Below, piece after piece: positions 8,797-20,019 of a stretch of 64,000 nucleotides of DNA. The notes beneath the pieces are model-generated. The model was given only the letters and a program-made list of their open reading frames with translations. It ran no database searches and had not been told where the DNA came from. Position 1 is the first letter of the stretch, and each line of letters starts with the position of its first letter. The position numbers and the translations under genes were made by a program. The DNA comes from Desertimonas sp963733085. Lineage in GTDB: Bacteria; Actinomycetota; Acidimicrobiia; Acidimicrobiales; Ilumatobacteraceae. The stretch is taken from contig CAVTBY010000016.1 in assembly GCA_963733085.1 (NCBI GenBank), forward strand, positions 62,001-126,000, read 5' to 3'.

Positions 8797-9315
8797 GTGC
8801 CCATCTACGCCCTCGGAGACCAGCAGCCGACCATCGACGCCTCGGCGTACGTCCATCCTGACGCGGTCATCATCGGCTCCGTGACGATCGGCCCGCGGTC
8901 TTCGATATGGCCGAATGCCGTTCTCCGTGGAGATGACGGTGAGATACGCGTCGGCGCCGGTACGAGCGTGCAGGACGGCAGCGTCCTGCACACGACCGAG
9001 GTCGACCCGACGACCGTCGGCGACGACTGCGTGATCGGCCACATCGTCCACCTCGAAGGCTGCACGATCGAGGACCGAGCGTTGGTGGGCAACGGGGCGA
9101 TCGTGTTGCACCGTGTGATCGTGCGCAGCGGAGCGGTAGTCGCGGCCAACGCCGTGGTGCTCAACGACTCGGAGGTTCCGGCCGGGGCCCTGGCGGTCGG
9201 CGCCCCGGCGACGATCAAGCTCGGCAAGGCCCGCCAGAGCGACATCGACAACGCCGCCCAGAGCTATGTCGCGCGGGCCGCACGGTTCCGCGATCAGCTG
9301 CGCCGGATCGACTGA
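8797..9315 (+). CDS. Gamma-class carbonic anhydrase family protein
   Basis: 172 residues from a GTG 8 nt downstream of TACTCT (8783-8788), so leaderless. The open frame extends further upstream, but that part is antisense to the gene on the other strand. The protein is a left-handed beta-helix of hexapeptide repeats (AVIIGS VTIGPRSS, then GAVVAANAVV). It carries the metal-site segment with histidines at IGHIVHLEG and, earlier, VLHTTEV. Family members are zinc- or iron-dependent CO2 hydratases or closely related trimeric proteins; activity is not assured. Confidence 0.85.
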   Translation: MPIYALGDQQPTIDASAYVHPDAVIIGSVTIGPRSSIWPNAVLRGDDGEIRVGAGTSVQDGSVLHTTEVDPTTVGDDCVIGHIVHLEGCTIEDRALVGNGAIVLHRVIVRSGAVVAANAVVLNDSEVPAGALAVGAPATIKLGKARQSDIDNAAQSYVARAARFRDQLRRID

Positions 9316-9325
9316 GCCGGCGGCG

Positions 9326-10183
9326 CTACCCGGCGATCAGGGCGTCGATCTCGGCGCGCCGGGGCAGGGACGGCACCGCTCCGGCACGTGTCGTGGCGAT
9401 CGCCCCGGCGGCGGCGGCGAACCGTGCCGCAGCGAGAGCGTCGGCACCCTCGGAGGCGGCGACGGCGAACGCCCCGCAGAACGCGTCGCCGGCACCGGTC
9501 GTGTCGATCGTTGTGACCGCGAACGGGTCGACATGGTGTCGTCCTGAGAGTGTCTCGACGTCGACGCCGGCGCTTCCCAACGTGGTGACGACAGCTTCGA
9601 CTCCGAGACTGAACAACCGATCGCTACCGCCGAGGTGCTCGCGCTCATGCTCGTTGGGGATCACGACCGAGCAGCAGGCGAGCAGCTCGTCGGCGAGTTT
9701 GGCGGCTGGTGCTGGGTTGAGAATCGTCACGCTGCCGCTGGCACGAGCTTGGCGGAAGGCGTCCGTGACAACGCTGATCGGGACCTCCAACTGGCCGAGT
9801 ACCACCCGGGTGTGGGGGAGTGGGGCGCTGTGCAGCTCGCCGTTCGCCCCGGCAACGACGACGATCGAGTTCTCACCGGACTCATCGACGGTGATCAGGG
9901 CGCGACCTGTCGCCGTGCCGGTGATGCGTTGCACGCCAGTAGTGTCGATGCCCTCCTCGGCGAGCACCGCGGCGAGTCGGTCACCCGCGGCATCGTCCCC
10001 GAGGGCGGACACGAACGCCGCGGCTGCACCGGCCCGCGCCGCCGCGACGACCTGGTTGAGGCCCTTGCCACCGGGATACTCGTGGTACTCGCTTCCGAGC
10101 AGCGTCTCGCCGGGCAGCGGGTGACGTCCCACCGTGACGACGAGGTCGATGTTGCTGCTGCCAACGACGACGAGGTCGTTCAT
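9326..10183 (-). CDS. rbsK: Ribokinase (PfkB family)
   Basis: 285 residues. It has PGGKGLNQ near residues 38-45 (sugar binding, first PfkB signature), NPAPA near 158, and the second PfkB signature DTTGAGDAFCGAF near 231 with the catalytic Asp. It phosphorylates ribose at O5 with ATP in the cytosol, feeding the pentose phosphate pathway. Its start lies 12 bp after the whiB stop, so it is probably the second gene of a whiB-rbsK transcript. It is convergent with the gamma-carbonic anhydrase, with a 10-bp gap. Confidence 0.88.
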   Translation of the reverse strand: MNDLVVVGSSNIDLVVTVGRHPLPGETLLGSEYHEYPGGKGLNQVVAAARAGAAAAFVSALGDDAAGDRLAAVLAEEGIDTTGVQRITGTATGRALITVDESGENSIVVVAGANGELHSAPLPHTRVVLGQLEVPISVVTDAFRQARASGSVTILNPAPAAKLADELLACCSVVIPNEHEREHLGGSDRLFSLGVEAVVTTLGSAGVDVETLSGRHHVDPFAVTTIDTTGAGDAFCGAFAVAASEGADALAAARFAAAAGAIATTRAGAVPSLPRRAEIDALIAG

Positions 10184-10195
10184 TGCGTTCGGGGT

Positions 10196-10525
10196 TCAGC
10201 TGGCGCGGGCGCGGATCCCGATCGGGGCGATCAAGCGGTATCCGGCGGCATGCCGTTCGTCTTCGCTCTCGCCGCCCCAGAAGCCGTACTCGTGGTGGAC
10301 ACGCGCGAATTGCCGGCACGGTGTGTTCACCAAGCAGGATCCGCACACAGCGCGTGCTGCAGCCTCGCGGCGTTCGCGGGCCTGGGGTCGCTCGGCCGGA
10401 GCAGCGAAGAACAGGTGGCTGAGACCCTTGCAGGCGGCCTGCTTCATCCAGTCACCAGTCGGACCCTCCGGCCCGTTGACGCCGTCTCTGTTGACCTGGT
10501 CGATCAACGCGTCGATCACTGCCAT
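10196..10525 (-). CDS. WhiB-family iron-sulfur transcriptional regulator
   Basis: 109 residues with the four WhiB cysteines at about 32, 61, 64 and 70 (spacing C-x28-C-x2-C-x5-C), which hold a redox-sensitive [4Fe-4S] cluster, and the GFWGG turn at 81-85 followed by a basic stretch. Members bind the principal sigma factor and control sporulation, redox or cell-division genes in actinobacteria. The ATG is preceded by a GGGGGA Shine-Dalgarno, unlike most neighbours, so this mRNA has a leader. The sub-type cannot be assigned. A perfect dyad lies 45 bp upstream. Confidence 0.9.
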   Translation of the reverse strand: MAVIDALIDQVNRDGVNGPEGPTGDWMKQAACKGLSHLFFAAPAERPQARERREAAARAVCGSCLVNTPCRQFARVHHEYGFWGGESEDERHAAGYRLIAPIGIRARAS

Positions 10526-10570
10526 GACGTTCCCCCGTTCACCGCTCGCGGACGCGGCACCGTGGTCAGT

Positions 10571-10584
10571 GACGTTAAAACGTC
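10571..10584 (-). promoter_or_regulatory. Palindrome upstream of whiB
   Basis: GACGTT and AACGTC arms separated by 2 nt, between whiB and the downstream end of the threonine aldolase gene. It is the right size for a dimeric regulator site, but no protein can be named. Confidence 0.35.
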
Positions 10585-10596
10585 GTAATCAGTTGG

Positions 10597-11682
10597 TCAA
10601 TTCCCGACCGGAGTGCCAGGCGTCACGTCGGCGGCGCTCACTGCCGCTACGACCCCGGCGGCGAAGTGCTCGACGTCGTCGGCCGTCGTGTCCCACGACG
10701 TCATCCAGCGCACCTGGCGATTGGCGACGTCCCAGTCCCAGAAGAAGCTCCATGACTGCAACGGGCCGATGGCCGCGGCGGGGAGGCTGGGGAACAGACC
10801 GTTGACCTGCGGCTTGGCGACGTCCACGGCATCGAGGTGTGCTACGGCGTCGTACAGCAGGGTGGCCATCGCGTTGCTGTGGCGGGCATTGCGCAACCAC
10901 AGTTCGCCGTCGAGCAGGGCGTTGAATTGGGCGGCGACGAAGCGCATCTTCGATGGCAGCTGGGTAACCATTTTGCGCACGTAGCGCGCCCTGGTGGCGA
11001 GCGCCGGGTCGAGGAACACGACGGCCTCGCCGCCGACGAGACCATTCTTCGTCCCCCCGAACGTCAGCACGTCGACGCCTGCGTCGATCGTGAACGACCG
11101 GAGGGCGGCGACTGTGGAACCGAGGGCGGCCGTGGCATTGGCGATGCGAGCGCCGTCCATGTGCACCTTCATGTCCATGGAGTGGGCCGCCTCGCACAAC
11201 GCCGCCACCTCGGCGGCGCTGTACAGGGTGCCGAGTTCGGTGCTCTGGGTGATCGACACGACCGCTGGTTGGGCGTGGTGCTCGGTGCCGAGCATCGGTG
11301 CGAGGTCACGCAACTGCTCGGGCTCGAGTTTGCCCTCGGGAGCGTAGAGATCGATGAGCTTGGCGCCGGCGATCCGCTCCATCGCCCCGGCCTCGTCGAC
11401 GTTGACGTGCGAGCCTTCTGCACACACGACGGCATCGACCGGCCGCAGCAGCGTCGTCAAGCTGAGCACGTTGCCTCCAGTCCCGGTGAACGTGAGCAGC
11501 GTGACCACGGGTTGACCAAAGAGGTCGGCGAAACGCGCCTCGCACTCTCGGGTCCACTCGTCGTCGCCGTAGGCCAGGGCGTGTCCACTGTTGGCTGCGA
11601 TGATCGCGGCGATCACATCGGGATGGGCGCCCGAGGCGTTGTCGCTGGCGAAGGATCGTTGCGGAGGCGGCGGTAGCTGCAC
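10597..11682 (-). CDS. Low-specificity L-threonine aldolase-type PLP enzyme
   Basis: 361 residues from a GTG at 11682. The frame is open further upstream, but that part overlaps the divergent regulator and lacks family similarity. The fold-type-I signatures are clear: FASDNASGAHP at the start, a GTGGN phosphate-binding turn, HMDGARIAN with the PLP-contacting Asp, and the Schiff-base Lys in TFGGTKNG. Members split threonine or allo-threonine into glycine and acetaldehyde. The -10 box CATACT (minus strand) overlaps that of the divergent RpiR gene. Glycine produced here could feed the nearby cleavage system, which is an inference. Confidence 0.82.
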   Translation of the reverse strand: MQLPPPPQRSFASDNASGAHPDVIAAIIAANSGHALAYGDDEWTRECEARFADLFGQPVVTLLTFTGTGGNVLSLTTLLRPVDAVVCAEGSHVNVDEAGAMERIAGAKLIDLYAPEGKLEPEQLRDLAPMLGTEHHAQPAVVSITQSTELGTLYSAAEVAALCEAAHSMDMKVHMDGARIANATAALGSTVAALRSFTIDAGVDVLTFGGTKNGLVGGEAVVFLDPALATRARYVRKMVTQLPSKMRFVAAQFNALLDGELWLRNARHSNAMATLLYDAVAHLDAVDVAKPQVNGLFPSLPAAAIGPLQSWSFFWDWDVANRQVRWMTSWDTTADDVEHFAAGVVAAVSAADVTPGTPVGN

Positions 11683-11688
11683 GCCACA

Positions 11689-11695
11689 GTATGGT
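11689..11695. promoter_or_regulatory. Overlapping divergent -10 boxes (threonine aldolase / RpiR)
   Basis: TATGGT on the plus strand ends 6 nt before the RpiR ATG. CATACT on the minus strand overlaps it and ends 5-6 nt before the aldolase GTG. Both RNAs would be leaderless, and the two promoters cannot be occupied at once. Confidence 0.45.
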
Positions 11696-11701
11696 TCGCT
11701 G

Positions 11702-12553
11702 ATGGCCGAGCTGGAGGTCGCCGACCGCATCGCCGCAGCTGGGCCGCTCCTCACCGGCGCCGAGCGGCGAGTCGCTCAGGCAGTCCTCGAACACCCCCAT
11801 CTCGTGGCCTTCGGAACCGTCGCCGACCTGGCGTCGGACGCCGGAGCCGGGGCGGCCACGGTGGTCCGGCTCGCCGCCAAGCTCGGGTTCGACGGGTTCA
11901 GCGCGCTGCAGTCGTCGGTGCAGGATGACCTCGCCCGACAGCTCCGTCCGGCAGCCGAACGGATTCGTGAGCTCGCCGACCGCCCCCAGATCGAGCGGCA
12001 CCGCGCCACCGCCGTCGCCAACGTCGCCGAGACGATCGACAACCTCAACCGGGAGGCCTTCGACGAGGTCGTCGATTTGCTCAGCGACCTGCGCCGGACC
12101 GTGCTCGTGCTCGCGGGGGAGGCCGAGCACGGCGTCGCGATGCAGTTCCTCCACGATCTCGCCGCATTGCGCGATTCGGTCGGCGCGGTGGCCGGCAACG
12201 AGGTCGCGTTGCGCCGCCAGCTCGCCCTCAGTCCGGCAGGCTCGACACTCGTCGTCATCGACCTGCGCCGTTACGAGCGCTGGTTGCTCGACGCCGTGTC
12301 GTTCGCCGGTGAGCTCGGTCACACGATCGTCGCCTGCACCGACGGGCCGCTTTCACCGCTGGCGATGAAGGCGGCGCACTCGTTCACGCTCGCTGCCCGA
12401 TCACTCTCACCGTTCGACAGCCATGTCGGCACGCTGGCGTTGCTCGAGCTCATCGTCGCCGCCGTCGCCGAACGGTTGCGGGACACGGCGACGTCGCGGC
12501 TGGAGCGTGTGGAATCCGCTTGGGCCGCGGCGCGTTCACTGACCGACGGGTGA
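11702..12553 (+). CDS. MurR/RpiR-family transcriptional regulator
   Basis: 283 residues. An N-terminal RpiR helix-turn-helix (residues 5-75, with FGTVADLASDAGAGAATVVRL) is followed by a SIS sugar-phosphate-binding domain (about 120-260, with VLVLAGEAEHG and AGSTLVVIDL). Such regulators sense sugar phosphates or amino sugars and often control adjacent genes. Here the divergent partner is the threonine aldolase, with ribokinase two genes beyond. The upstream TATGGT box suggests a leaderless transcript. The effector is unknown. Confidence 0.85.
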   Translation: MAELEVADRIAAAGPLLTGAERRVAQAVLEHPHLVAFGTVADLASDAGAGAATVVRLAAKLGFDGFSALQSSVQDDLARQLRPAAERIRELADRPQIERHRATAVANVAETIDNLNREAFDEVVDLLSDLRRTVLVLAGEAEHGVAMQFLHDLAALRDSVGAVAGNEVALRRQLALSPAGSTLVVIDLRRYERWLLDAVSFAGELGHTIVACTDGPLSPLAMKAAHSFTLAARSLSPFDSHVGTLALLELIVAAVAERLRDTATSRLERVESAWAAARSLTDG

Positions 12554-12562
12554 GCGTGTGCC

Positions 12563-12580
12563 TACGATTTCGTCATGACG
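12563..12580 (+). promoter_or_regulatory. -10 box and start-codon palindrome of the zinc-finger gene
   Basis: TACGAT (12563-12568) lies 6 nt before ATG 12575. The ATG is the centre of the palindrome TTTCGTCATGACG(G)AAA. A nearly identical perfect palindrome covers the stop codon of the same gene. Confidence 0.45.
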
Positions 12581-12943
12581 GAAACAGCTCGGTGCCGGTG
12601 GTGCCGCCGGGCGCTACCCGAGAGAAGTGGTCGGGGCCGACCGCGACAGTTCTGCTCGCAGCGCTGCCGGCAGTGGGACTGGGTGGCCCGCCAGCGGGCC
12701 GGAGAACTCGAACTGAGCGAAGGCGAGTTGGTGATCGCCAGAGCGGCGCTCGACGAGTTACACGATCAGCTCTACGTCCTGGCGTGTGCAATCGAGGACA
12801 CCGACACCGATCTGGCCGCCTCCGATGACTCGCCGCCCGCTGTGGAGCTACGCCGGATGCTCGATTGGCTGCTCGACGCCGCCCGCCCGCTAGCAACCCG
12901 CGAAGCCCTGGCACCCCTACTACCACCCCCAGTTTCGTCATGA
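12575..12943 (+). CDS. Small zinc-finger-like protein
   Basis: 122 residues. An N-terminal Cys cluster (CRWC, then RQFCSQRC within residues 7-33) looks like a small treble-clef or CGNR-type zinc site and is followed by basic WVARQRA. The remaining 80 residues are helical and acidic (LSEGELVIARAALDEL). I recognise the general plan from actinobacterial hypothetical proteins but know no function; the Arg-rich zinc motif suggests nucleic-acid binding. The start is supported by TACGAT 6 nt upstream. Start and stop codons both sit inside matching 16-bp palindromes. Confidence 0.6.
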   Translation: MTETARCRWCRRALPERSGRGRPRQFCSQRCRQWDWVARQRAGELELSEGELVIARAALDELHDQLYVLACAIEDTDTDLAASDDSPPAVELRRMLDWLLDAARPLATREALAPLLPPPVSS

Positions 12944-12948
12944 CGAAA
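12933..12948. repeat. 16-bp perfect palindrome over the stop codon
   Basis: TTTCGTCATGACGAAA. The TGA of the zinc-finger gene is its central part. It differs by one inserted base from the palindrome at the gene's start. It could be an operator or a weak terminator. Confidence 0.55.
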
Positions 12949-12969
12949 TAGAAGCCCTAGCGGACGGGT

Positions 12970-13076
12970 TCGGCCGCGCGGACCTCACGGTTGCTTTGCT
13001 CTTGAAGGCAGTGCGGGCGGCCGGTCGCGACGGTTGGAGTGTCACGTGTCGAGTTTCCTGGCAGCTGACACTCCAA
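12970..13076. repeat. Intergenic 39-bp motif plus 43-bp palindrome
   Basis: 12970-13008 repeats the motif of 6207-6245. At 13034-13076, arms TTGGAGTGTCA and TGACACTCCAA (11 of 11 pair) flank 21 nt. Further on, 13134-13196 holds a second dyad (GATTATCGGCG with CGCCGATAATC). The whole 12944-13382 gap has no convincing ORF. Confidence 0.5.
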
Positions 13077-13382
13077 TGCAGCAAACACTCCGATGGAACG
13101 GGTGCGGTGATCTCGGGGTCGCATGAGGCCCGCGATTATCGGCGGAGCCGCTCAGCCCGAGCGCAGCGAGGGGCTCGCTACGCGACGCCGATAATCATCG
13201 TTATGTCAGATTCGTGGGATCGGGCGTGATCTGGGGTTTTTCTCGCCGAATTGACGTCGGGCCTGGTCACGTGACGTGCCGAGGCAGCGGTCCGGGTGGT
13301 CGTGATTGCGGTCGTCGCATGGGCCAATCGCCGGACTGGTCGAAAGGAGAACTGTCCATTCGATCAGAGAGGCACGATTGAA

Positions 13383-15233
13383 ATGACAGTCATTACTCGT
13401 CCGTCGCCGTCCCGGCGCGCTCGCCGTCTCGGCGTTGTCGCCGTGGTCACCGGATCGTTGGCGTTGGCCGGCACTTCCACACTGGCGGTCGCCGACGCTC
13501 CGCGGCCCACCGCCGCCGTCGAGGCGACGTCGGTCGTCGGTCTGCGTCAAGGCGCCTCCGGTCCCGCCGTCTTGGCCGTCCAAGAGAAGCTCGTCGCCTT
13601 CGGCTACTACGTCGCCGGCGGTGCCGACGGCAACTTCGGCGCCGGGACGACGGCGGCCCTGCGCGTGTTCCAGCAACAGAACGGTCTCAACCCCACCGGT
13701 GTCGTCACCGAGAACACGGCGCGCTACCTCGGACTGGCCGGTGGAGTTCCGGCGGCTAGTGCGACCCCCCAAGCGCCGCAGGCGCTCGCCGCGTCGGCGA
13801 GTCCGACGGCAGCGGCGGCGCCTGGGTCGGTCGTCGGGCTGCGCCTCGGGGCAACCGGCGAGCCGGTCCGCCAGGTGCAGCTCGCCATCCTCGCCACTGG
13901 GTTGGTCCTCAGTGGCGGTGCGGACGGCACGTTCGGAGCATCGACTCACCGCGGGGTGACGCTGGTCCAACGTGTCAACGGCCTGCCGGAGACGGGAGTG
14001 GTGGATGCGGCAACGGCCAGCGTCCTCGGACTGACAGGGAGCGCCTCCTCCCCGTCGGCTCCCGCTCCGGCAGGCCCCGTTGTCCAATTGGGGGCAATCG
14101 GCGCGCCGGTGCAGCGCATTCAGCAACTGCTCATCAAGTCCGGCGTCAACGTCGTCGGTGGAGCCGACGGGGTGTTCGGCCCGCAGACCCGCCGCTCGGT
14201 CAGCGCCTTCCAGCGCCTGCACGGAATCCCGCAGACCGGCACGGTCGACGCGGCTACCGACGCCGCCCTCGTCAAGGCCGCCGGCGGCGCCGCCGCCCCG
14301 GCCACTCCCTCGACGGCCTACGTCGGACTTCGCGTCGGCTCGACCGGCCCGGCCGTCACCAAGCTGCAGCAGGCGATCATGGCGACCGGCCTCGTCGTGC
14401 GTGGTGGCGCCGACGGTGTGTTCGGCCAGCACACGCGCGGCGCCCTGCTCACCTACCAGCGGGTCAACGGCCTGCCCCAGACCGGCATCGTCGACGAGGC
14501 GGCAGCGCGCCTGCTCGGCCTCAGCTCGGGCGCCGCCCCGGCCGGTGCATCGACCGGGGGTGGCTCGGCGGCGGGCGGTTTCCCCACCTACGACGAGCGT
14601 GGTGCGCGAGTGGTCGCTTTGCAGAAGGCGCTGATCCGTGCGGGCATCAGCTTCAGCGGTGGATCGGACGGCATCTTCGGGTCGGCGACGGCCGGCGCCG
14701 TCATGAAGTTCCAGCGGGCCAAGGGCCTGCGCGTCACCGGCAAGGTCGACCAGGCAACGGCGACCGCCCTCGGCCTGCAGACGATGGCCAAACCGGCGCC
14801 GGCGCCGCAGGTCGCCGTCACCCTCCAAGCGAGGCCGCTCGGCAAAGGCCCATGCTGGTACGGCGACACGTGGCAGGCGTCACGGGGCAGCGGCCGCGTC
14901 CACCTCGGTGTCGACATCGGTGCCCCCGCGGGGACTCCCCTGCAGGCTGTCGTCGCCGGGCGGATCTCGCAGATCTATCGCGATCGACCAGGGTCGCTGT
15001 CCGGCAACGGGCTGAAGATCAGGACCGCCGACGGGACATACTTCTTCTACGCCCATCTCGCCAGCATCGCCCCCGGGATCGACGTCGGGGTGCCGGTCAG
15101 CGCCGGTCAGGCGATCGGCACGGTCGGCAACACGGGTAACGCGGCGATCAACCACCTGCACTTCGAGGTCCATCCCCGTGGTGGCGCCGCCGTGAACCCG
15201 TTCCCGTACGTGCGGGCGATCGGCGCCTGCTAG
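13383..15233 (+). CDS. Secreted peptidoglycan-binding (five repeats) M23 endopeptidase
   Basis: 616 residues from ATG 13383, preceded by an AGAGAGG Shine-Dalgarno. A signal peptide (basic RRARRLG, hydrophobic core, cleavage near ALAVADA) is followed by five PG_binding_1 repeats at about 45-115, 145-210, 228-295, 313-380 and 400-467, each with a GGADGxFG core. A LytM/M23 domain covers about 485-600. The zinc ligands are visible as HLGVD and HLHFE with a third upstream His, so the enzyme should be active. It would cut peptide cross-links in the cell wall during growth or division. Five binding repeats is unusually many. Confidence 0.88.
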   Translation: MTVITRPSPSRRARRLGVVAVVTGSLALAGTSTLAVADAPRPTAAVEATSVVGLRQGASGPAVLAVQEKLVAFGYYVAGGADGNFGAGTTAALRVFQQQNGLNPTGVVTENTARYLGLAGGVPAASATPQAPQALAASASPTAAAAPGSVVGLRLGATGEPVRQVQLAILATGLVLSGGADGTFGASTHRGVTLVQRVNGLPETGVVDAATASVLGLTGSASSPSAPAPAGPVVQLGAIGAPVQRIQQLLIKSGVNVVGGADGVFGPQTRRSVSAFQRLHGIPQTGTVDAATDAALVKAAGGAAAPATPSTAYVGLRVGSTGPAVTKLQQAIMATGLVVRGGADGVFGQHTRGALLTYQRVNGLPQTGIVDEAAARLLGLSSGAAPAGASTGGGSAAGGFPTYDERGARVVALQKALIRAGISFSGGSDGIFGSATAGAVMKFQRAKGLRVTGKVDQATATALGLQTMAKPAPAPQVAVTLQARPLGKGPCWYGDTWQASRGSGRVHLGVDIGAPAGTPLQAVVAGRISQIYRDRPGSLSGNGLKIRTADGTYFFYAHLASIAPGIDVGVPVSAGQAIGTVGNTGNAAINHLHFEVHPRGGAAVNPFPYVRAIGAC

Positions 15234-15264
15234 CAAAGCGAGCCCATCTAGAGCTACGACGCGC

Positions 15265-15270
15265 TACCCT
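15265..15270 (+). promoter_or_regulatory. -10 box for the gcvP leader
   Basis: TACCCT about 18 nt before the first paired base of the riboswitch. No clear -35 is visible. Confidence 0.4.
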
Positions 15271-15284
15271 GGCGCCCGCCGACG

Positions 15285-15478
15285 AACCCGTCGGGAGAGC
15301 TGCTCGTCGATGGCGACAGCGCCGAAGGAGCAACCGCCCCGGAATCTCTCAGGCGAACGGACCGACGGGTGAGGCGACGCTGGAAAGCAGGCTGGGCTAG
15401 TCGCCCAGGCTCGCCGAAGGGGAAAGACCGGTGATCGCCACCGGCTGAAGCTCTCAGGTGCCGACGACAGCGGGGGTA
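15285..15478 (+). ncRNA. Tandem glycine riboswitch
   Basis: Two consecutive glycine aptamers precede gcvP. In aptamer 1 the P1 arms CCCGTCGG (15288) and CCGACGGG (15362) pair and enclose the conserved GGGAGAG, CGCCGAAGGAGCAA and TCTCAGGCGAACGGACC elements. Aptamer 2 (about 15371-15475) repeats them as TGGAAAGC, CGCCGAAGGGGAAA and AGCTCTCAGGT. Tandem glycine riboswitches normally turn on the glycine cleavage genes when glycine is abundant. No obvious intrinsic terminator lies between it and gcvP, so control may act on ribosome binding. Confidence 0.93.
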
Positions 15479-15511
15479 CAGAGTCCCCCACCGCGCACCG
15501 GAGAGCATCAG

Positions 15512-18358
<2,847 letters not shown>

Positions 18359-18385
18359 CAGGTGCGCCGACTAGCGTCGCCTCCG

Positions 18386-18941
18386 ATGGCAGATCCTCCC
18401 CCGCCTCGGGATCCGTTCGAGAACCTCATCTCCCTCGTCGCCGGTCCGATTGCGGCGGTGATCCGCTCGTTCGACCAACTGCGGCGCGGCTCGGACGAGT
18501 TGTTCAAGGGTCTGGAGAACTTCAACCGGACGATGGCAAATCTCAACGACACGGCCGAGCGCGTCAACGCGTCTGCTCAACGAGTTCGAGGAACCAGTGC
18601 GTGCGGTGATGCCACAGGTGCTCGCCACCGCCAAGCTCACCGGGCAACTCGCTCCGGTGTTCGCGTCGCTGCCGACTGATCTGGGCAAGTTCGTCGACTC
18701 GATCAACGACCTTTCCCGGCGGCTGGCCCCGCTCGGCCAGCTCGCCGAGACGGCGGGCGGGCTGTTCAGCCTGCGCATTCCCGGAATGACGCGCCCGTCA
18801 GCGTCACCAGCTCAGCCGCCGCTCCCGGTGCCCGCACCGGAACCGGAGCGACCGACGAAGCCGAAGCCGGCACCGAAGAAGACCGCAAAGAAGGCAGGAT
18901 CGAAGAAGTCCGCAGCGAAGAAGCGATCCGCTGCAGGCTGA
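18386..18941 (+). CDS. Small helical protein with Lys/Ala/Pro tail, one frameshift
   Basis: The start is ATG 18386, 8 nt after TAGCGT (leaderless). Residues 1-60 form an amphipathic helix region (FENLISLVAGPIAAVI). A +1 shift near 18570 restores LLNEFEEPVRAVMPQVLATA and a second helix. The last 40 residues are a Pro-rich spacer and a histone-H1-like tail rich in KK, AKK and SAAKK. This plan resembles phasin- or nucleoid-associated-like proteins of actinobacteria, but it cannot be assigned. It ends 3 bp from the convergent gcvT. Confidence 0.55.
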
Positions 18942-18944
18942 GCG

Positions 18945-20019
18945 TCAACTCCGCTCGCGCTGGACGAACGGTGTGTCGACCACCGTCGCCGGGAGCGGAG
19001 TGCCCCTGACGTCGATCTCGACCGTCGCGCCGACGCCGACGTGCGGGGGGACCAACCCAAGAGCGATGCCGTGGCCGAGCGTCGGCGAGAAGTTGCCGGA
19101 CGTCACGACCCCGACGGTCGCTCCATCGGCGACAATTTGGCAGCCGGCCCGCGGCGGCCGGCGGCCTTCGGTGGCGATGCCGACGAGGTGACGGTCGACG
19201 CCGCGCGCCTGCTCGGCGGCGAGGGCAGCTCGGCCACGGAAGTCCGCCTTGGCCCAGGCGACTACCCAGCCGAGGCCGGCCTGCAACGGCGTGATCCCCG
19301 GACCGAGCTCGTGGCCGTGCAGTGGAAGGGCTGCCTCGAGGCGGAGCGTGTCGCGGGCGCCGAGCCCGGCAGGCACGATGCCGGCGGCGACCACGGCGTC
19401 CCACAACGCTGCTGCGGACGCCGCCGGGACAGCGATCTCGACTCCGGGCTCCCCCGTGTAGCCGGTGCCGGCGACCGTGCACGCGACGTCGCCCCAGTTG
19501 GCGTGCGCCACACGGAAACGCCCGACCGCGGCGGCGTCCGGGAAGACCGTCGCCAGCCGTTCCTTCGCTCGTGGTCCCTGCACGGCCAGCACGGCACGCT
19601 CCCGGGTTACCTCGCTGCCCCCGACGGCGGCGACGACGCGATCGGTATTCGAGGCGTTCGGCATCACGTCGAACCGCGGTATCGCGTCCTGGTTGCTGCG
19701 GATGCCACCACACGATGATGTCGTCGAGCACGGAGGCATCGTCGGGGTCGAGCAGATGCGTGTACTGCGCCCTTCCCGGGCCGATCTTGGCGAGGTCGTT
19801 GGTGAGCTGTTGTTGCAGGGTGTCGTACGCCGTGTCCCCTTCGAGGCGTACGGAGCCAAGGTGTGAGACGTCGAACACGACGGCGTCGCCGCGGCAGGCG
19901 AGGTGCTCGGCAATCGTTCCCGAGGGGTACTCGAGCGGCATCTCCCAACCGCCGAAGGGCACCATCCGCGCCCCGAGCGCACGGTGGACTGTGTCGAGCG
20001 GCGAGCGCTCGAGCGTCAT
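18945..20019 (-). CDS. gcvT: Aminomethyltransferase (T protein of glycine cleavage), one frameshift
   Basis: About 357 residues in two frames joined near 19695: MTLERSPLDTVHRALGARM to DDIIVWW, then FDVMPNASNT to the end. The shift is +1. Signatures include GGWEMPLEY, FDVSHLG, the GTGYTGEPGVE turn and RDTLRLEAALPLHGHEL. T protein releases ammonia and forms methylene-tetrahydrofolate from aminomethyl-GcvH. Its ATG overlaps the stop of the MerR gene upstream by 4 bp (ATGA), so the regulator and the enzyme are translationally coupled. Confidence 0.9.

Noticed and set aside
6207..13076. CRISPR array made of the repeated intergenic motifs
   Set aside because: The copies are several kilobases apart, not regularly spaced, and no cas gene is in the window.
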